DNA of 64,000 nt from Synaphobranchus kaupii (Eukaryota; Chordata; Actinopteri; Anguilliformes; Synaphobranchidae), in the NCBI GenBank assembly GCA_029718625.1, contig CM056380.1:111234302-111298301 (forward strand), read 5' to 3'. Below, one piece after another: positions 1 through 11,902 of this stretch (positions are counted from its first letter, which is position 1; every line of letters begins with the position of its first letter). A program made the position numbers and the translations under genes. Below the pieces are notes generated by a model that was not told the origin of the DNA, made no database searches, and saw only the letters and a list, made by a program, of their open reading frames with translations.

Positions 1-1567
1 GCTGTGTGCTGTGAGAATGAGTTTATACGGTATGCTACAGCTGTGTGCTGTGAGTATGAGTTTATACAGTATGCTACAGCTGTGAGCTGTGAGTATGAGT
101 TTATACAGTATGCTACAGCTGTGAGCTGTGTGAATGAGTTTATACAGTATGCTACAGTTGGGTGCTGTGAGTGAGTTTATACAGTATGCTACAGCTGTGA
201 GTATGAGTTTATACAGTATGCTACAGCTGTGAGTATGAGTTTATACACTATGCTACAGCTGTGTGCTGTGGGTGAGTTTATACAGTATGCTACAGCTGTG
301 TGCTGTGAGAATGAGTTTATGCAGTATTCTACAGCTGTGTGCTGTGAGAATGAGTTTATACAGTATGCTACAGCTGTGTGCTGTGAGTATGAGTTTATAC
401 AGTATGCTACAGCTGTGTGCTGTGAGTATGAGTTTATACAGTATGCTACAGCTGTGAGCTGTGTGAATGAGTTTATACAGTATGCTACAGCTGCGAGCTG
501 TGTGAATGAGTTTATACAGTATGCTACAGCTGTGAGCTGTGTGAATGAGTTTATACAGTATGCTACAGCTGCGAGCTGTGTGAATGAGTTTATACAGTAT
601 GCTACAGCTGCGAGCTGTGTGAATGAGTTTATACAGTATGCTACAGCTGTGAGCTGTGTGAATGAGTTTATACAGTATGCTACAGCTGCGAGCTGTGTGA
701 ATGAGTTTATACAGTATGCTACAGCTGTGAGCTGTGTGAATGAGTTTATACACTATGCTACAGCTGTGTGCTGTGGGTGAGTTTATACAGTATGCTACAG
801 CTGTGTGCTGTGAGAATGAGTTTATACAGTATGCTACAGCTGTGTGCTGTGAGAATGAGTTTATGCAGTATGCTACAGCTGGGTGCTCTGAGTATGAGTT
901 TATACAGTATGCTACAGCTGTGAGCTGTGAGTATGAGTTTATACAGTATGTTACAGCTGTGTGCTGTGAGAATGAGTTTATACAGTATGCTACAGCTGTG
1001 AGCTGTGAGTATGAGTTTATACAGTATGCTACAGCTGTGTGCTGTGAGAATGAGTTTATACAGTATGCTACAGCTGTGTGCTGAGTATGAGTTTATACAG
1101 TATGCTACAGCGGTGTGCTGTGAGAATGAGTTTATACAGTATGATACAGCGGTGTGCTGTGAGAATGAGTTTATGCAGTATGCTACAACTGTGTGCTGTG
1201 AGTATGAGTTTATACAGTATGCTACAGCTGTGTGCTGTGAGTATGAGTTTATACAGTATGCTACAGCTGGGTGCTCTGAGTATGAGTTTATACAGTATCC
1301 TACAGCTGTGTGCTGTGAGAATGAGTTTATGCAGTATGCTACAGCTGTGTGCTGTGAGAATGAGTTTATGCAGTATGCTACAGATGTGTGCTGTGAGAAT
1401 GAGTTTATGCAGTATGCTACAGCTGTGTGCTGTGAGAATGAGTTTATGCAGTATGCTACAGCTGTGAGCTGTGAGTATGAGTTTATACAGTGTGCTACAG
1501 ATGTGTGCTGTGAGTATGAGTTTATACAGTATGCTACAGATGTCTGCTGTGGGAATGAGTTTCCATG
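1..1567. repeat. 39-bp minisatellite, about 40 copies
   Basis: Tandem copies of a 39-bp unit with core GTTTATACAGTATGCTACAG followed by variants of CTGTGTGCTGTGAGAATGA. Some copies are shortened to about 30 bp. The array continues off the left edge. Because 39 is divisible by three and the unit lacks stops in several frames, long spurious reading frames exist on both strands. Most copies contain the E-box CAGCTG. It probably lies in a ZFAND4 intron or its 3' flank. Confidence 0.95.
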
Positions 1568-2339
1568 AATATTTTCGGAATTAGAGTGCGGAGAATGAAT
1601 AGCACATGTATCCACAATTATAATGTTGATTAAAATGTTCACAATTTTGCGATGCAAGTTAAAATAATTGTATTACTTGCATAATAGCCTAATTGAGAAC
1701 TGGCTACATTTGATGGCAATGAGTAATTTGTGAATTAAACACTGATGTAGCCTATTGTTAATCAAGGAAACTGATTGAAAAATGATTGAGACCAATAATC
1801 AGTTTATGGGGAAGTTTTCAGCTCAGGAGCCGCCACTGGTATACGCACTGTCCGGTGTACCTCGGTATATGCACTAGTATTGTATGCTACAGTGACAGTG
1901 TAGCGGTGTCCACATCACAGCGGCAGTGCGGTCATGTCTGCGGTGAAGCAGCCACTTTCAGACATGATGGCTCTCCCATTTCCGCACTCTCAGACAGATG
2001 GTCCCAACCTGCTGCTGCACAGTCAACCAACTAGGAAAATGACTCACACGAGCCCCCTACAGGAAGCAACCTGGTACTGCATCCAGACATGTCGACAACC
2101 ACAATGGGCTTGCCAAGGAGTTATTACATTGATGAGAGTCCACGACCGGCCTAGAATACAATATTAACGTCTGGAAACGTTAAAGAAACATATTCACAAA
2201 CGGCCCTGGATGGCAATAAGATGTCTGATCCATGAATTATCATCAGCCTTTACAGAGCTTGTACAACGTTTCGGTCTGAGCTCTGGATACTCCTGTTCCA
2301 CCACCAATCTGACTAAAGCCAGGCACCGTTCTCCTCAGG
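1568..2339. other. unique-looking DNA without recognisable gene
   Basis: No exon, RNA gene or repeat family recognised. Reading frames up to 82 codons at 1786-2167 have no recognisable motif and no convincing flanking splice sites. Confidence 0.4.
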
Positions 2340-2565
2340 GGGTAGTATTTTGGCAGGCGGCAGGCTTTTCCCAGATGGCAGACGCACTGTTCTAGTCAGT
2401 AGGCCAGTATTTGGCAGCCATCAGGCTTTGTCCAGATGCATTGTTCTGGTCAGTGGGCCAATATTTGGCAGCTATCGGGCTTTGTCCAGATGCATTGTTC
2501 TGGCAGGCTTTGCCCGCATGCACTGTTCTGGCCAGTGGGGCAGTATTTGGCAGGGGGCGGGCTTT
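2340..2565. repeat. degenerate tandem repeat, unit about 60 bp
   Basis: Four to five imperfect copies of a unit containing TATTTGGCAG, CAGGCTTTGTCCAGATGCA and TTGTTCTGGTCAGTGGG. Unequal spacing shows it is old. Confidence 0.7.
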
Positions 2566-2867
2566 ACAGAGCATGCTCGGGCATGTTCACCTCCTAAGCA
2601 GAGCCTCCTGGACGGCTGTCAGGACAGTAAGTGAACACGCTCTAGCAGTGTTCTAAGCAAACGCAGGTTGCCATAACAATGTCTTGTTGCTACCCACCAG
2701 TCTTCCATTCTCAGTTCTTAAGAGCTCTTCCCTTCTAGCCTAGCTGTCGTCCAATCAAATGACTACCCAAGGTTTCTGCGACCATTCACCTCCTGAATGG
2801 AGGTGTTAGGTCTAATTAAACAATTAAATATGAATTGAGTGCTCTCCAGTCAAGTCACATTTACGCC

Positions 2868-3160
2868 CGAGAAGAAATTCAACCGGTCTGACACAAAGGG
2901 CCCTCCATCCAATGCACCTAACTGGGCTTAGAGGCTTTGTCCCTGCAGGTTGTGACTCTTCAAGCAACGCTGAACAGTCAGACACAAAGGTCCCTCCATA
3001 CAATGCACCCAACTGGGCTAAGAGGCTTTGTCCCTGCAGGTTGTGACTCTTCAAGCAACGCTGAACAGTCAGACACAAAGGTCCCTCCATACAATGCACC
3101 CAACTGGGCTAAGAGGTTATGCCACAGCAGGCTCTGACTCTTCAAGAAACACTGAACACA
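2868..3160. repeat. 91-bp tandem repeat, about three copies
   Basis: The block with GTGACTCTTCAAGCAACGCT begins at 2952 and 3043 (period 91). A third, diverged copy follows to about 3160. Two copies are almost identical. Confidence 0.85.
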
Positions 3161-3974
3161 CAGCAGCAAAGTGACAAATAAGGAATAACTCTCTTTTTTA
3201 AAGTAAAATGGAGTCATTTGTCACCGGATTGACGTTGCCGATGTTAAGGAAAAAAGCTCTAAAAGGCATTTAAATCTGCCACTTAATTCTTGAAGGAAAA
3301 ATGAGGGGTTTTGTCAGGGGGGAAACACCTGTGCAATAATCCTGGCACATTCATCTAAACTGAGCATGTGCGGTACTGGTTAACAGCCACGCAGATGACC
3401 GCTCGCCTCCGTAACCCCCACGTTTCATCATTAACGAGGCCAATGGAGAGCGGTTTTGTTAAGGTGCCACACAGGCTATGCAACGGTTAATCGACCTCTA
3501 TAAACCCATCCGACTAAAACGTGTGCATTAAATACAACATCTCGACAAGCTCTCTTTACCGCGTTTATGTGTGCTCAGCATGACAAGAAGGCATCTTTCA
3601 TGTGAAATTCATCGACCTGTGTGTTACGATGATGCCCGAGGCCTTTCCAAAATGTTAAAAGGCGGTCTTAGGAAAAACACGTCCAGGTGCTCAGAATGGC
3701 AATGAACTTGAAGATTGAAAAACGAGAGTAACCTGTAATTTGCGACAGGTATTGATGAAAGGAACAAGCGAGTGAAAAGTTTGACTATAAAAGGGGATTT
3801 AAAAGGTATGTAAGAGTTTTTTTGATTTATCCTTAGTTTTTTTTTTTTTTTTTTGTGGATAGGCACTCTTATACTGTAAATGTTGCACATTCCAGAATAC
3901 TCTCCGTTAGTATTTTTGATTAAACTTGGAAGAACCTGAATGCTAACGTAATTCTTGATTAATGAACGCCCCAT
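3161..3974. other. no gene recognised
   Basis: Apart from a poly-T run near 3836-3855, nothing recognisable. A 116-codon frame at 3624-3974 (-) has low-complexity composition and no known domain. Confidence 0.4.
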
Positions 3975-4335
3975 TCCTCCACAAACTGCTCAATCACTGG
4001 CTGCTTTCCGTCGTGGTCTGAAGACACACCTCTTCAGACTCCACCTAGACTGACCCACCATTTTCATATAGCACTTGTTTCTTGTTTTTTGCTGGTATCC
4101 TGTACCTTAATTCTTGTTTTTGTGACTTTGTAGTTTATCATCTCTTACCGACCTAGCCTTAAGACTTGGCCATAGCTTACCATGTGTACTATACTCAATG
4201 TTCATGTCTATGGACAGCTGCTTATGATCAAAACATGCTTTGTCTTATCTGTTGTGTAGTCGCTTCAATGACCTTCGGTATGCACTTACTGTATGTCGCT
4301 TTGGATAAAAGCATCTGCCGAATGAATGTAACGTC
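3975..4335 (+). mobile_element. LINE-2-like 3' end fragment
   Basis: The left part matches the end of a LINE-2 reverse-transcriptase ORF: the bases for Gly-Leu-Lys-Thr-His-Leu-Phe-Arg-Leu-His-Leu-Asp are readable at about 4015-4050. The right part carries the usual teleost LINE-2 tail, TCGCTTTGGATAAAAGCATC followed by TGCCGAATGAATGTAA. The same tail ends the larger copy at 9.6-10.4 kb. It is a 5'-truncated dead copy. Confidence 0.8.
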
Positions 4336-4444
4336 ATTAAGCTGTTAGCAGTCGAGCGATGTGGGCTCTTCTGGATACCCTCTGAGTGACTAGCCTAATA
4401 AAGGAGAAAGCCCTCGGCCGCGTGCAGATAAGAGCTCAGGTTAC

Positions 4445-4628
4445 CTTCCAGCCTCTGGATCTTGGCCTTGACGGAGAGGACGGTCTCGAAGGGCGAGACG
4501 CGCAGCTCGAAGCAGGTGCCCGTCAGCGTCTCGATCAGCAGCTCCATGGTGTCGTAGCACGGCAGCTTGAAGTGGAAGGGCCCCACGTTGTCCTCGTTGA
4601 AGAAGGGCGGCTCCTTCTTGTCCGCCAT
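4445..4628 (-). CDS. zfand4: ZFAND4 (ANUBL1), first coding exon (partial gene)
   Basis: First coding exon of the AN1-type zinc finger and ubiquitin-like domain protein ZFAND4. It encodes 61 residues plus one base (phase 1): a start MADKKEPPFFNED, then the first strands of the ubiquitin-like fold, TMELLIETLTGTCFELRVSP and ETVLSVKAKIQRLE. This is the conserved N-terminus of vertebrate ZFAND4, in which a ubiquitin-like domain precedes a distant C-terminal AN1 zinc finger. The exon ends at a clear donor, GAAG|GTAACC, so the remaining exons lie to the left, mostly or wholly outside the window; I found no further ZFAND4 exon in 1-4444. The start codon is the only ATG in a good context after the GC-rich leader. 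Molecular function of ZFAND4 is poorly known; ubiquitin binding or handling is inferred from the domains. Adjacency to WASHC2 matches mammals. Confidence 0.9.
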
Positions 4629-4636
4629 TTCCGCGC

Positions 4637-4657
4637 GGGGGGGGGGGGGGGGGGGGG
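4637..4657. repeat. 21-bp G tract in the ZFAND4 leader (poly-C in mRNA)
   Basis: An uninterrupted run of 21 G on the plus strand, ending about 9 bp from the ZFAND4 start codon. If transcribed it is a poly-C tract in the 5' UTR; the template can form G-quadruplex. The exact length may be unreliable in sequencing. Confidence 0.85.
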
Positions 4658-4810
4658 CTTTTACGGGGGGCCTTCAGAGTGAGGGGGCGCGGGGAGGCGA
4701 GGGTAAGGGCTGGAGGCCTGACTGTTCGCCCGCGTCCAGGTCGGTCATCATGCGCGCCGTCTACACCTGCGGCACAGGGGCGGGGACAAGGCGTTACTAT
4801 GGCAGCGACA
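4658..4810 (-). promoter_or_regulatory. candidate GC-rich 5' region of ZFAND4
   Basis: GC- and CpG-rich segment directly upstream of the ZFAND4 start, including GGGGCGGGG at about 4776-4785, in otherwise AT-rich surroundings. This suggests a CpG promoter, but no TATA box or start site is evident. An alternative upstream first exon is possible (see 13411). Confidence 0.4.
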
Positions 4811-4902
4811 CATGATCCGTGCCCCATGCCCACACACACATACGTGGAACAGGTACCGACCATACAAACACACAGACATGGAACGGTCACAAACTAGCAC
4901 AA

Positions 4903-5103
4903 ACACACAGGGAACGGGCCCTGACCACACAAACATGGGGAATGGGCCCTGACCACACACACACATGGGGAATGGGCCCTGACCACACACACACGGGAAC
5001 CGGACACACAAACACACGAAACAGGCCCTAACCACACAGACAAACAAACAGACACACACACACACAAACAAACAGACACACACACACACACACACACACA
5101 CAC
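4903..5103. repeat. short tandem repeats and (CA)n microsatellite
   Basis: Three to four copies of a 28-30-bp unit containing GGGAATGGGCCCTGACCACA, followed at about 5035-5103 by CA-rich microsatellite with interspersed CAAA. Confidence 0.9.
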
Positions 5104-5879
5104 GTATCTCCAAGTCTGAGACGTAACACAACCAAACAGCTGTCAAAAGTACTACTGTTGGTTTTGCGACCCGATGCCGATCTGTCCCTATCCAAGCCTG
5201 TCCCATTATGCGACCTCCAAGTTAAGTTTGATGGAAATAGCAAAGGAGCTGCACTTTACTACCCGACTAAACGCAGCAGGCCTCAAAACAAACCTCAGAG
5301 TTACGAACTGATCGCTCAACTCAACGGGTGCAAAAACCCACAGCAGAAATACACAACCGTGTTATGTCAATGTAACACAAACGAGTCATACTTTCCAGTG
5401 ATAAAAACTCTAAACACCATGAAAACCTGACAAAGGTCCATGTCCTGGCTCTATTGCTGAAGAATAATACAATGTGCTCAAATGAACAAGGTCTGATATA
5501 AACACAAAATACAATCAAACTGTTGTGTGGCTCACTGAGAGGACCCGGACCGTACGGAAAAAATAATGAAGCCGAGATTCAGAGAAGAAGAACAGCAGCA
5601 GCAGCCTACTGACGGAATCAATAAGACTACGCTCATGCAAACCGCACATCATAATCACTGAAGGATTCACATTCTTAAAACTCTCATTACTCAGTGAACG
5701 TTACTGTACGCCTTTATACATGCGGGGTCGCAGGCTATTACAAGCCAGCAGTCTCAGCTGTGTCCCTATAGCCTTTCTGAGTCTGTGTCCTTCTGTTTTT
5801 CTGTTTCTCTGTGCAGCGTCTCTGTGACAGCTCTCTATAAGAAGCGCTATACAAATTGAATCGATTTGACTTGATTGTT

Positions 5880-6080
5880 TTCACGTCCCTTTCAAAGGGA
5901 CGAATGTTTCAGAGTTCCGAGCCTCATCCGTTCCAAACGTGTCCTTATCACGGAGGCTCTACAACGTTTATTTGGGAGAGCTGTTCTTTCGTCCTTATCA
6001 CGGAGGCTCTACGACGTTTATTTGGGACAGCTGTTCTTTTGCGCTACACTTGGGAGCCCTCAAAAGCAAAATGCTTGACT
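5880..6080. repeat. locally duplicated segment, about 50 bp x 2
   Basis: GTCCTTATCACGGAGGCTCT, continuing through TTATTTGGGA and AGCTGTTCTT, occurs twice in tandem (from about 5941 and 5991) with few differences. It may be part of an unrecognised dispersed element. The rest of 5104-6830 shows no gene. Confidence 0.6.
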
Positions 6081-6832
6081 GCGCGATAGGCTAGCGCATC
6101 GGCCTAATAAAGCTTCACGGCGAGAGCAGGCCGTTCAGCTCGTTCTAGGCCGGTTCCCGTCGTGGGCAGAGCGGGTGCCTGCGGTTTCTCACACAAGACA
6201 ATCGTTGGTCTGCTGTAGGCCTCTAAACACAGAAAACCCTTCCGTTAATAATGACCCGAGGTAAATGACCCTGCAGCACACCTATGGGCGGGAAACGTCC
6301 ATATTATAAATCAGGGGTGCACAACTCCGTTCCTGGAGGGCTAGCGTGTACGCTGGGTTTTGTTCCAAGCAACCGGCTTAATTTCAAAACGGCCGTGTAG
6401 ACCGATGCTGGTCTACGCCTTGTTAGACACGAGTAAAAACATTTTCGGCGAAGGATGCACACACCCTCTGTGGCTACAGCCCATTACTTTACCGAAACGG
6501 TCATACGGGATACAGGGTCGGTCAAGCTAAACAATGGACAGCAGTAGTAGGCGTGAAATCCTGAAAGAGATTGACCCCTGGTGTATGGCGTTCCATTACC
6601 GCGGCTGGTCATGTGACCGCCAGTGTACTGCAGGTGTCTCCAGACTTAAGGAAGTGAGGCGGGGAGGGGGGGGGGGGGAAAGCTACACTTCCTTGACATC
6701 ACAGAACCGGCCTCTTCCTGCCCGGACGGTTGAACTTGAGCCTTTCTGAACAGTGCAAACCAAACACACCCAGCCTTCATATGGTACAGACTACATAAAT
6801 AAACATGTGTGTGTTTCAGAGCCAAACATTCA

Positions 6833-6965
6833 ATTCAATTTTATTTGTATAGCGCTTTCTACAGAGAACTGTCACAAAGACGCTGCACAGGGAAATAGAA
6901 GGAAAATTGAGCAAAAAAAAACAGGCCTTAGCCCCCAACCAGCAAAACGAGGGCTTCAAGGGCTT
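6833..6965 (+). repeat. teleost dispersed repeat with TTTGTATAGCGC core
   Basis: Starts TTCAATTCAATTTTATTTGT, then ATAGCGCTTTCTACAGAGA and GTCACAAAGACGCTGCACAG. This is a common fish interspersed repeat; further copies lie at 39466-39780 and 50725-50965 in this window. No coding capacity. Confidence 0.7.
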
Positions 6966-9569
6966 AAACAAAGGATAGAATCAAGCAACAAGTTAGTTTG
7001 CAATAGGTTTATTCAATATGCACATATGTTTTTGAGAGAACTTATATTAAAAAAATTAATTAAAAAAAATAAAAATATATAAGAAAATCTTTTTTTATTA
7101 TAATTTTTTTTTTTAAATCAAGTTAGGTTTTTTGACATTTGAAAAGACCTGGGGAGTGATACCTGATAAGTTCTTATTACCAATAAAAAAATGTATGTTA
7201 TTGAATAAAATGTCTATTATTGAATTATATAATACTAATATTATCTACATACAAAACAGAATACATTTGGCTTCAGCAAGCCTTTGCTCTGAATTGAGCC
7301 GCCTTCAGTAAAATACGTTCAGAAGACTTTATTTTAGCTTCTTGGAAGGAACATTTTTTTTATTTTTATGAAAATCTTAATTTTCAAACCTATAAGCACA
7401 TTTTGATTTATAATAAGCAGTCTCAAGCTTGTGGAAGATGTGTTCTAAAGCCATTTAAAGGGTCATGTGACACCTGTATTCTGCATGCTTGATGATAGTC
7501 ATACCTTATTTAATAACTTATTTAATAAGCCTGTCATTACAGTGTAGACAAAGGCTTTAAAGGGCAAATATTAATGTGTGCAAACATTGTCAACACAAAT
7601 TGAATTATGGCAGGCTTGCCACCCAGTTCTGTTAAAGCCTTTATAAACTGCGTACACTTGAAAACATTTCATGTTGAACTTTGCAATTGCAATAAACCGC
7701 ACTGCACTGAAGATGTGCTCGGATTTACTGTGAGTATTGCAATCCTGACCACTTCTACTAACCAATGCCGCAGGACATACTCTGGACTGTTTCATTTAGA
7801 AATCCACTTTAAACATATAGGCTAACATTGTTATATTGTTACAAATATGAACAGGAATTATTACAACAGAAAAACATTTTCCCCGAGAGACAATATGCAC
7901 TGATGCTTTTGGACAGGGAGCAGGTTTCTCTCCCAAGCCCCCCTGCCCATTACAGTAAAGTGCCTGTCCATTTTCTTTGCAGTCAGCATCTGAGCCGGAT
8001 GGAGCCGGCCCGGGTCAGACGAATGTAAGGCCTGCGTATTGTTCTATCGTCTCGACGCACGTCTAAACCGCCCGCCCACCCCCCCGCCCCCAGCCGCCTT
8101 ACGGACGTCACGTCTGCCCCGGGACGGCCTATGTCTGCTCCCTCCGGTCCTGGACGTAGCAACGCCCACTGTGACCACGCCCACTGTGACCGAAGAGCAG
8201 GGGTTATCTCGCATACAACTCTACTTACAGGGGAGGCCAAAAACCAAGCAGACACCTCGTACAGATAAATAACCTCCAGCTGTTGCGTTGAAGTGTACCG
8301 TTAATTCTGAAGTGTATTTTTTGGGTATTACCAAAGGGGGAAAAATAATGAAATTGCAGATTAGAGGTAACCACAAAGGGCCTGGGTTTACAGGCTGGCC
8401 ACTTGGAGTCATGTCTAAGCTTAGCCTTCAGCTAGATGCAGTAGAATTAAATTTTGCCAATATTAATAGCTTCTTGAACTTCCTACAGAGGATGAAATGA
8501 GACCGTGCTGATAAAATTAATGTAAAAATGTTTAAAAACCTCTTTATTCACACACCTACCTAGTACACACATACACACACAACTACTGTTGATAAGGGTA
8601 AAAGGCAACAAATTGGGCCTTAGAACATTAAAACTTCTCAAATCAAGGGTCCAATGCGGGAAAAACTTAGTTACAGTTACACTGTCCTGACAAACAACCG
8701 TATGCACTATTCACACTAAGTTTGTCCTGCTTGTTTTTAGGATTTTAGTTTATCCCAGAAGCCATGAACACCTGCAAGAGCTAAAGGCTGATGTAGAGCC
8801 ATCAGCGCATGAGAACCAAGCCAAACGGTCATAAAACATTAACGGGGCATTTGGTCTCCGCATCTCCCCCTGAGTACACTGCAACACAACGCGGTTGGTA
8901 ATGAGTTACATAAACCTGCAGAGAGGGCACTGCACGGTCCTCACAATGTTTATCTTTGTGTTATACAACAATGCCATGTCTAGGTTTGAGGAAGCAAGAC
9001 CAGAAGTTACTAAATAAAACAGTGGTCAACGCAGAGCGATCGGGCATAGCAAGCTGTGTTTCAGTGGCCAAGAGGGACTATACGCATCACTGCATTGGAC
9101 AGCCAGACAAAATATCACCAGAATTCTTAATTAGTAATTTTGGTGTTGTACTCTTTTTTTTCCATAAATCAAAATAGTCTGTTGTCACAACACGATCTTT
9201 TACGCAAGGTCAATATTTTTAATGGGTTACGTCCACAAACATAATTATTATACGTTCCTTATACTTACTGTGGTAGTAAAGACAATGCTGTAGCAGCAAT
9301 AAAAACCTGCTCTTTGTTTTAATAACGCAACATTATTCAACTAATACTTTCTAAACTAATACTTGGCTAATTCCCATGCAGAGCTCAGAAGCCGTTGCTC
9401 CGGTTCGTTCTTCAAAATCTACATGCATTATGCATGTACATTTTGCCACTCGTTCTTCAAGATAAATGTATTCTTTTCCAATTATATTTAACATTTCAAC
9501 CTTGACTCCCGGTTTGGGCCGCTAAAGCACGCAGTTACTGAGGCGCAAATCTTCCTGAAGGTCATTCTA
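6966..9569. other. intergenic DNA, no gene recognised
   Basis: AT-rich DNA with frames of at most about 90 codons and no recognised domain. A stretch at about 7980-8023 (+) has an acceptor-like TTTCTTTGCAG and donor-like AAT|GTAAGG around 42 bp, but I cannot tie it to any gene. Confidence 0.4.
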
Positions 9570-10420
9570 CATTCATTCACTCTATATAACTTTCTTGTCC
9601 AGACCATGGTCACCTCACGCCTGGACTACTGCAACTCCCTGCTCGCAAGCCTACCGGCCTGCGCCATTCTGCCTCTTCAACTCATCCAGCAGCTGCCCGG
9701 CTTGTGTTCAACCTCCCGAAATTTTCCCACGTAACCCCCCTGCTGAGGTCTCTCCACTGGCTGCCAGTTGCAGCCAGGATCAGGTTCAAAGTTCTGACCC
9801 TGGCCTACACTGCAGCCAATAGGACAGGCCCCGCCTACCTGCAGGACTTAATCCAGAACTATGTTCCTGCTCGACCACTTCGCTCTTCTACAGCAGGGCG
9901 ACTGGCACTTCCCCCCCTCCGTGTCAAAGGCTCTCGCTTGTCCCGACTGCGGAGTTTTTCCACATTAGCACCTCAGTGGTGGAATGAACTTCCCATTCCC
10001 CTACGTTCTACTCCAACCCTGCCTGCATTCCGTCGAGGCCTGAAGACACACCTCTTCAGACTCCACCTTGACTGATATCCTCACCTAGGAATATCAGCTC
10101 CCTGTTCCCTGTGTTTTCCTGTCTGTTATTATAGTTTATAATAGTATTTGGAATGGTTTATAATAGCATAGTTTATAATAGTATTTTGAATGGTTTATAA
10201 TAGTATAGTTTATAATAGTATTTGGAATGGAAGTGTGGTGTTGCTGATTTGCCCACAGCTTACTGTGAACTACAGTCAGCGTTCATTGCTAGGGATAGCT
10301 GCTACATTACGCAAAGGATGTGCTTTGCCTCGTCTGTTCTGTAATGATGATGATGTCTCTGTACGCACTTACTGTACGTCGCTTTGGATAAAAGCGTCTG
10401 CTAAATAAATGTAATGTAAC
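9570..10420 (+). mobile_element. LINE-2 (L2 clade) 3' part with RT C-terminus
   Basis: Contains the C-terminal end of a non-LTR reverse transcriptase ORF. TMVTSRLDYCNSLLA is readable at about 9602-9647. After a frame change the typical THVTPLLRSLHWLP-like segment (here SHVTPLLRSLHWLPVAARI), LAPQWWNELP and LKTHLFRLHLD end with TGA near 10075. The 3' tail ends in TCGCTTTGGATAAAAGCGTC and TGCTAAATAAATGTAATGTA. It is 5' truncated and frame-disrupted, therefore inactive. An internal tandem repeat of ATAGTTTATAATAGTATTTG lies at about 10130-10225. Confidence 0.9.
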
Positions 10421-11734
10421 TTCAATTAAAATATCAGGCTTCAAATTCTCAAGTAAGCTGGAGGCTTCCCTGCTTTTTTATACCAAGCTGATTTATTTTT
10501 TTTAGCAGATAGCTAGCCGTGTGTTAAAGTGCATTTTTGGAATTGGAGGCATGATGAGAAGGCTAATTGAGAAATGACAACATTTCAATGAAAGGTGAAT
10601 AACTTACTGATGCTTGCCTAGACTTGTACCCAGTGAAAGCAAAAAGTTCAGTTCATACAAATTGTTTGTGGGAAACAGAGGACCTTGAACCCGTTAAAGC
10701 AATTTAATCTATTCAAATATTCACTGATCTTTAACTTTTAAGTTAAATTTATTTATTTTATTATTATTTTACTCTTAGTTTTTATGTTGAGACTCGCGGA
10801 GGACAATTCCAGCAGAGCCACTTAAAATCTAACTGAGGATAAAGCTGCATAAGATGCACTTCATGATATATTTCGCAGATCCAAGTTTAAGTAAGGGAGG
10901 GATTTGCAGTATTTCAACCACAATCAATTCGTATGGCAGAGCCGAAATACGCCTCGGACAAATATTAATTTATCCCCAAGATACACTATTTTCCACCACT
11001 GATTCTAGAACAGACAATGACTTGATGACAAAGTTCTTATTTTTGTCCATTAATATGGATATCAGTGTGCTGAAAGCACCGTTTGGATTTCTTCAGTAAG
11101 AGGGACTGTGCTGGCACCAGCTAATTGGCAGAGTATCTGTCTATTAGGGATATGACTGAAAATCTCTCTACCAGCCCTGCCAAATACATTAAGGAAAGAA
11201 ATGAGGATTGCCATTATGTCCGTCAAGACCTACGATGTCAAAGTTTGTAATGCGAGCAACACAGTCATTTGCAGCAAGACAAGAGGATATCGTTTAGATT
11301 TTTTTTAAATGAAGAACAACAAATTAATTATTGTTTATTGAAGGGCGTGGGGGTGACCGTCAAAATGCATATAATCAAGGGGTGCTGGGAGTTGTGCCTC
11401 AATGTCAATATCAATGTCATGTGATCTTTTGGAGAATATCTGGTACTACAAAGCTTGGATTGTTTTCTAGTTAATATGAATGAATGAATGAATGAATGAA
11501 TGTAACGTGAGCAACGTAGGAGTAAAATTACTTTTTTGGTTTTCTGCCCATAAACACAACAATTTAATCTTATGTCAATAGTTTGGTGCCGTTATAAAGT
11601 TAGTAAAGAAAGTTTCAAATAAAATCCATCCAGTTTTATTGTTGCATCTATAGAGATTGCCAAAGGAAATTTAGGCGAAAAAATGCCATGCGACTTTGCC
11701 GTAACATAACGCAGAACACAGTAACCAACCGAGG
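10421..11734. other. AT-rich DNA, no gene recognised
   Basis: No exon or repeat family recognised apart from a (GAAT)n microsatellite at about 11477-11502. Confidence 0.4.
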
Positions 11735-11902
11735 GCCTGATTTACTAAGACCTTTAGCGTGTGAAAAACGTTTGGTAAACGCAAAATGAATACATGACAA
11801 ATGATTGGTCACGGTATTAGTTTTGCACCAATCATTGGTTGTGTCATTAGTTTTGCATGTTGTAAAGGTTTTGCACCCGCTAAAGGTCTTAGTAAATCAG
11901 GC
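11735..11902. mobile_element. palindromic MITE, 168 bp
   Basis: Perfect 25-bp terminal inverted repeats, GCCTGATTTACTAAGACCTT followed by TAGCG, with the exact reverse complement at 11878-11902. The interior is also partly palindromic around TTAGTTTTGCA. No coding capacity. No clear target-site duplication seen. Confidence 0.85.

Noticed and set aside
229..1657. Several long reading frames (up to 299 codons) on both strands in the first 1.6 kb
   Set aside because: They are translations of a 39-bp minisatellite; open on both strands, no start context, no homology.
4441..4890. 149-codon minus-strand frame overlapping ZFAND4
   Set aside because: Shifted frame over the GC-rich leader and poly-G tract; the ZFAND4 frame has the homology.
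7980..8023. Possible 42-bp plus-strand exon (TTTCTTTGCAG ... AAT|GTAAGG)
   Set aside because: Good-looking splice signals but no neighbouring exon, frame or homology to attach it to.
9704..10075. 123-codon ORF as a host gene
   Set aside because: It is the C-terminal piece of a LINE-2 reverse-transcriptase ORF followed by the LINE-2 tail.
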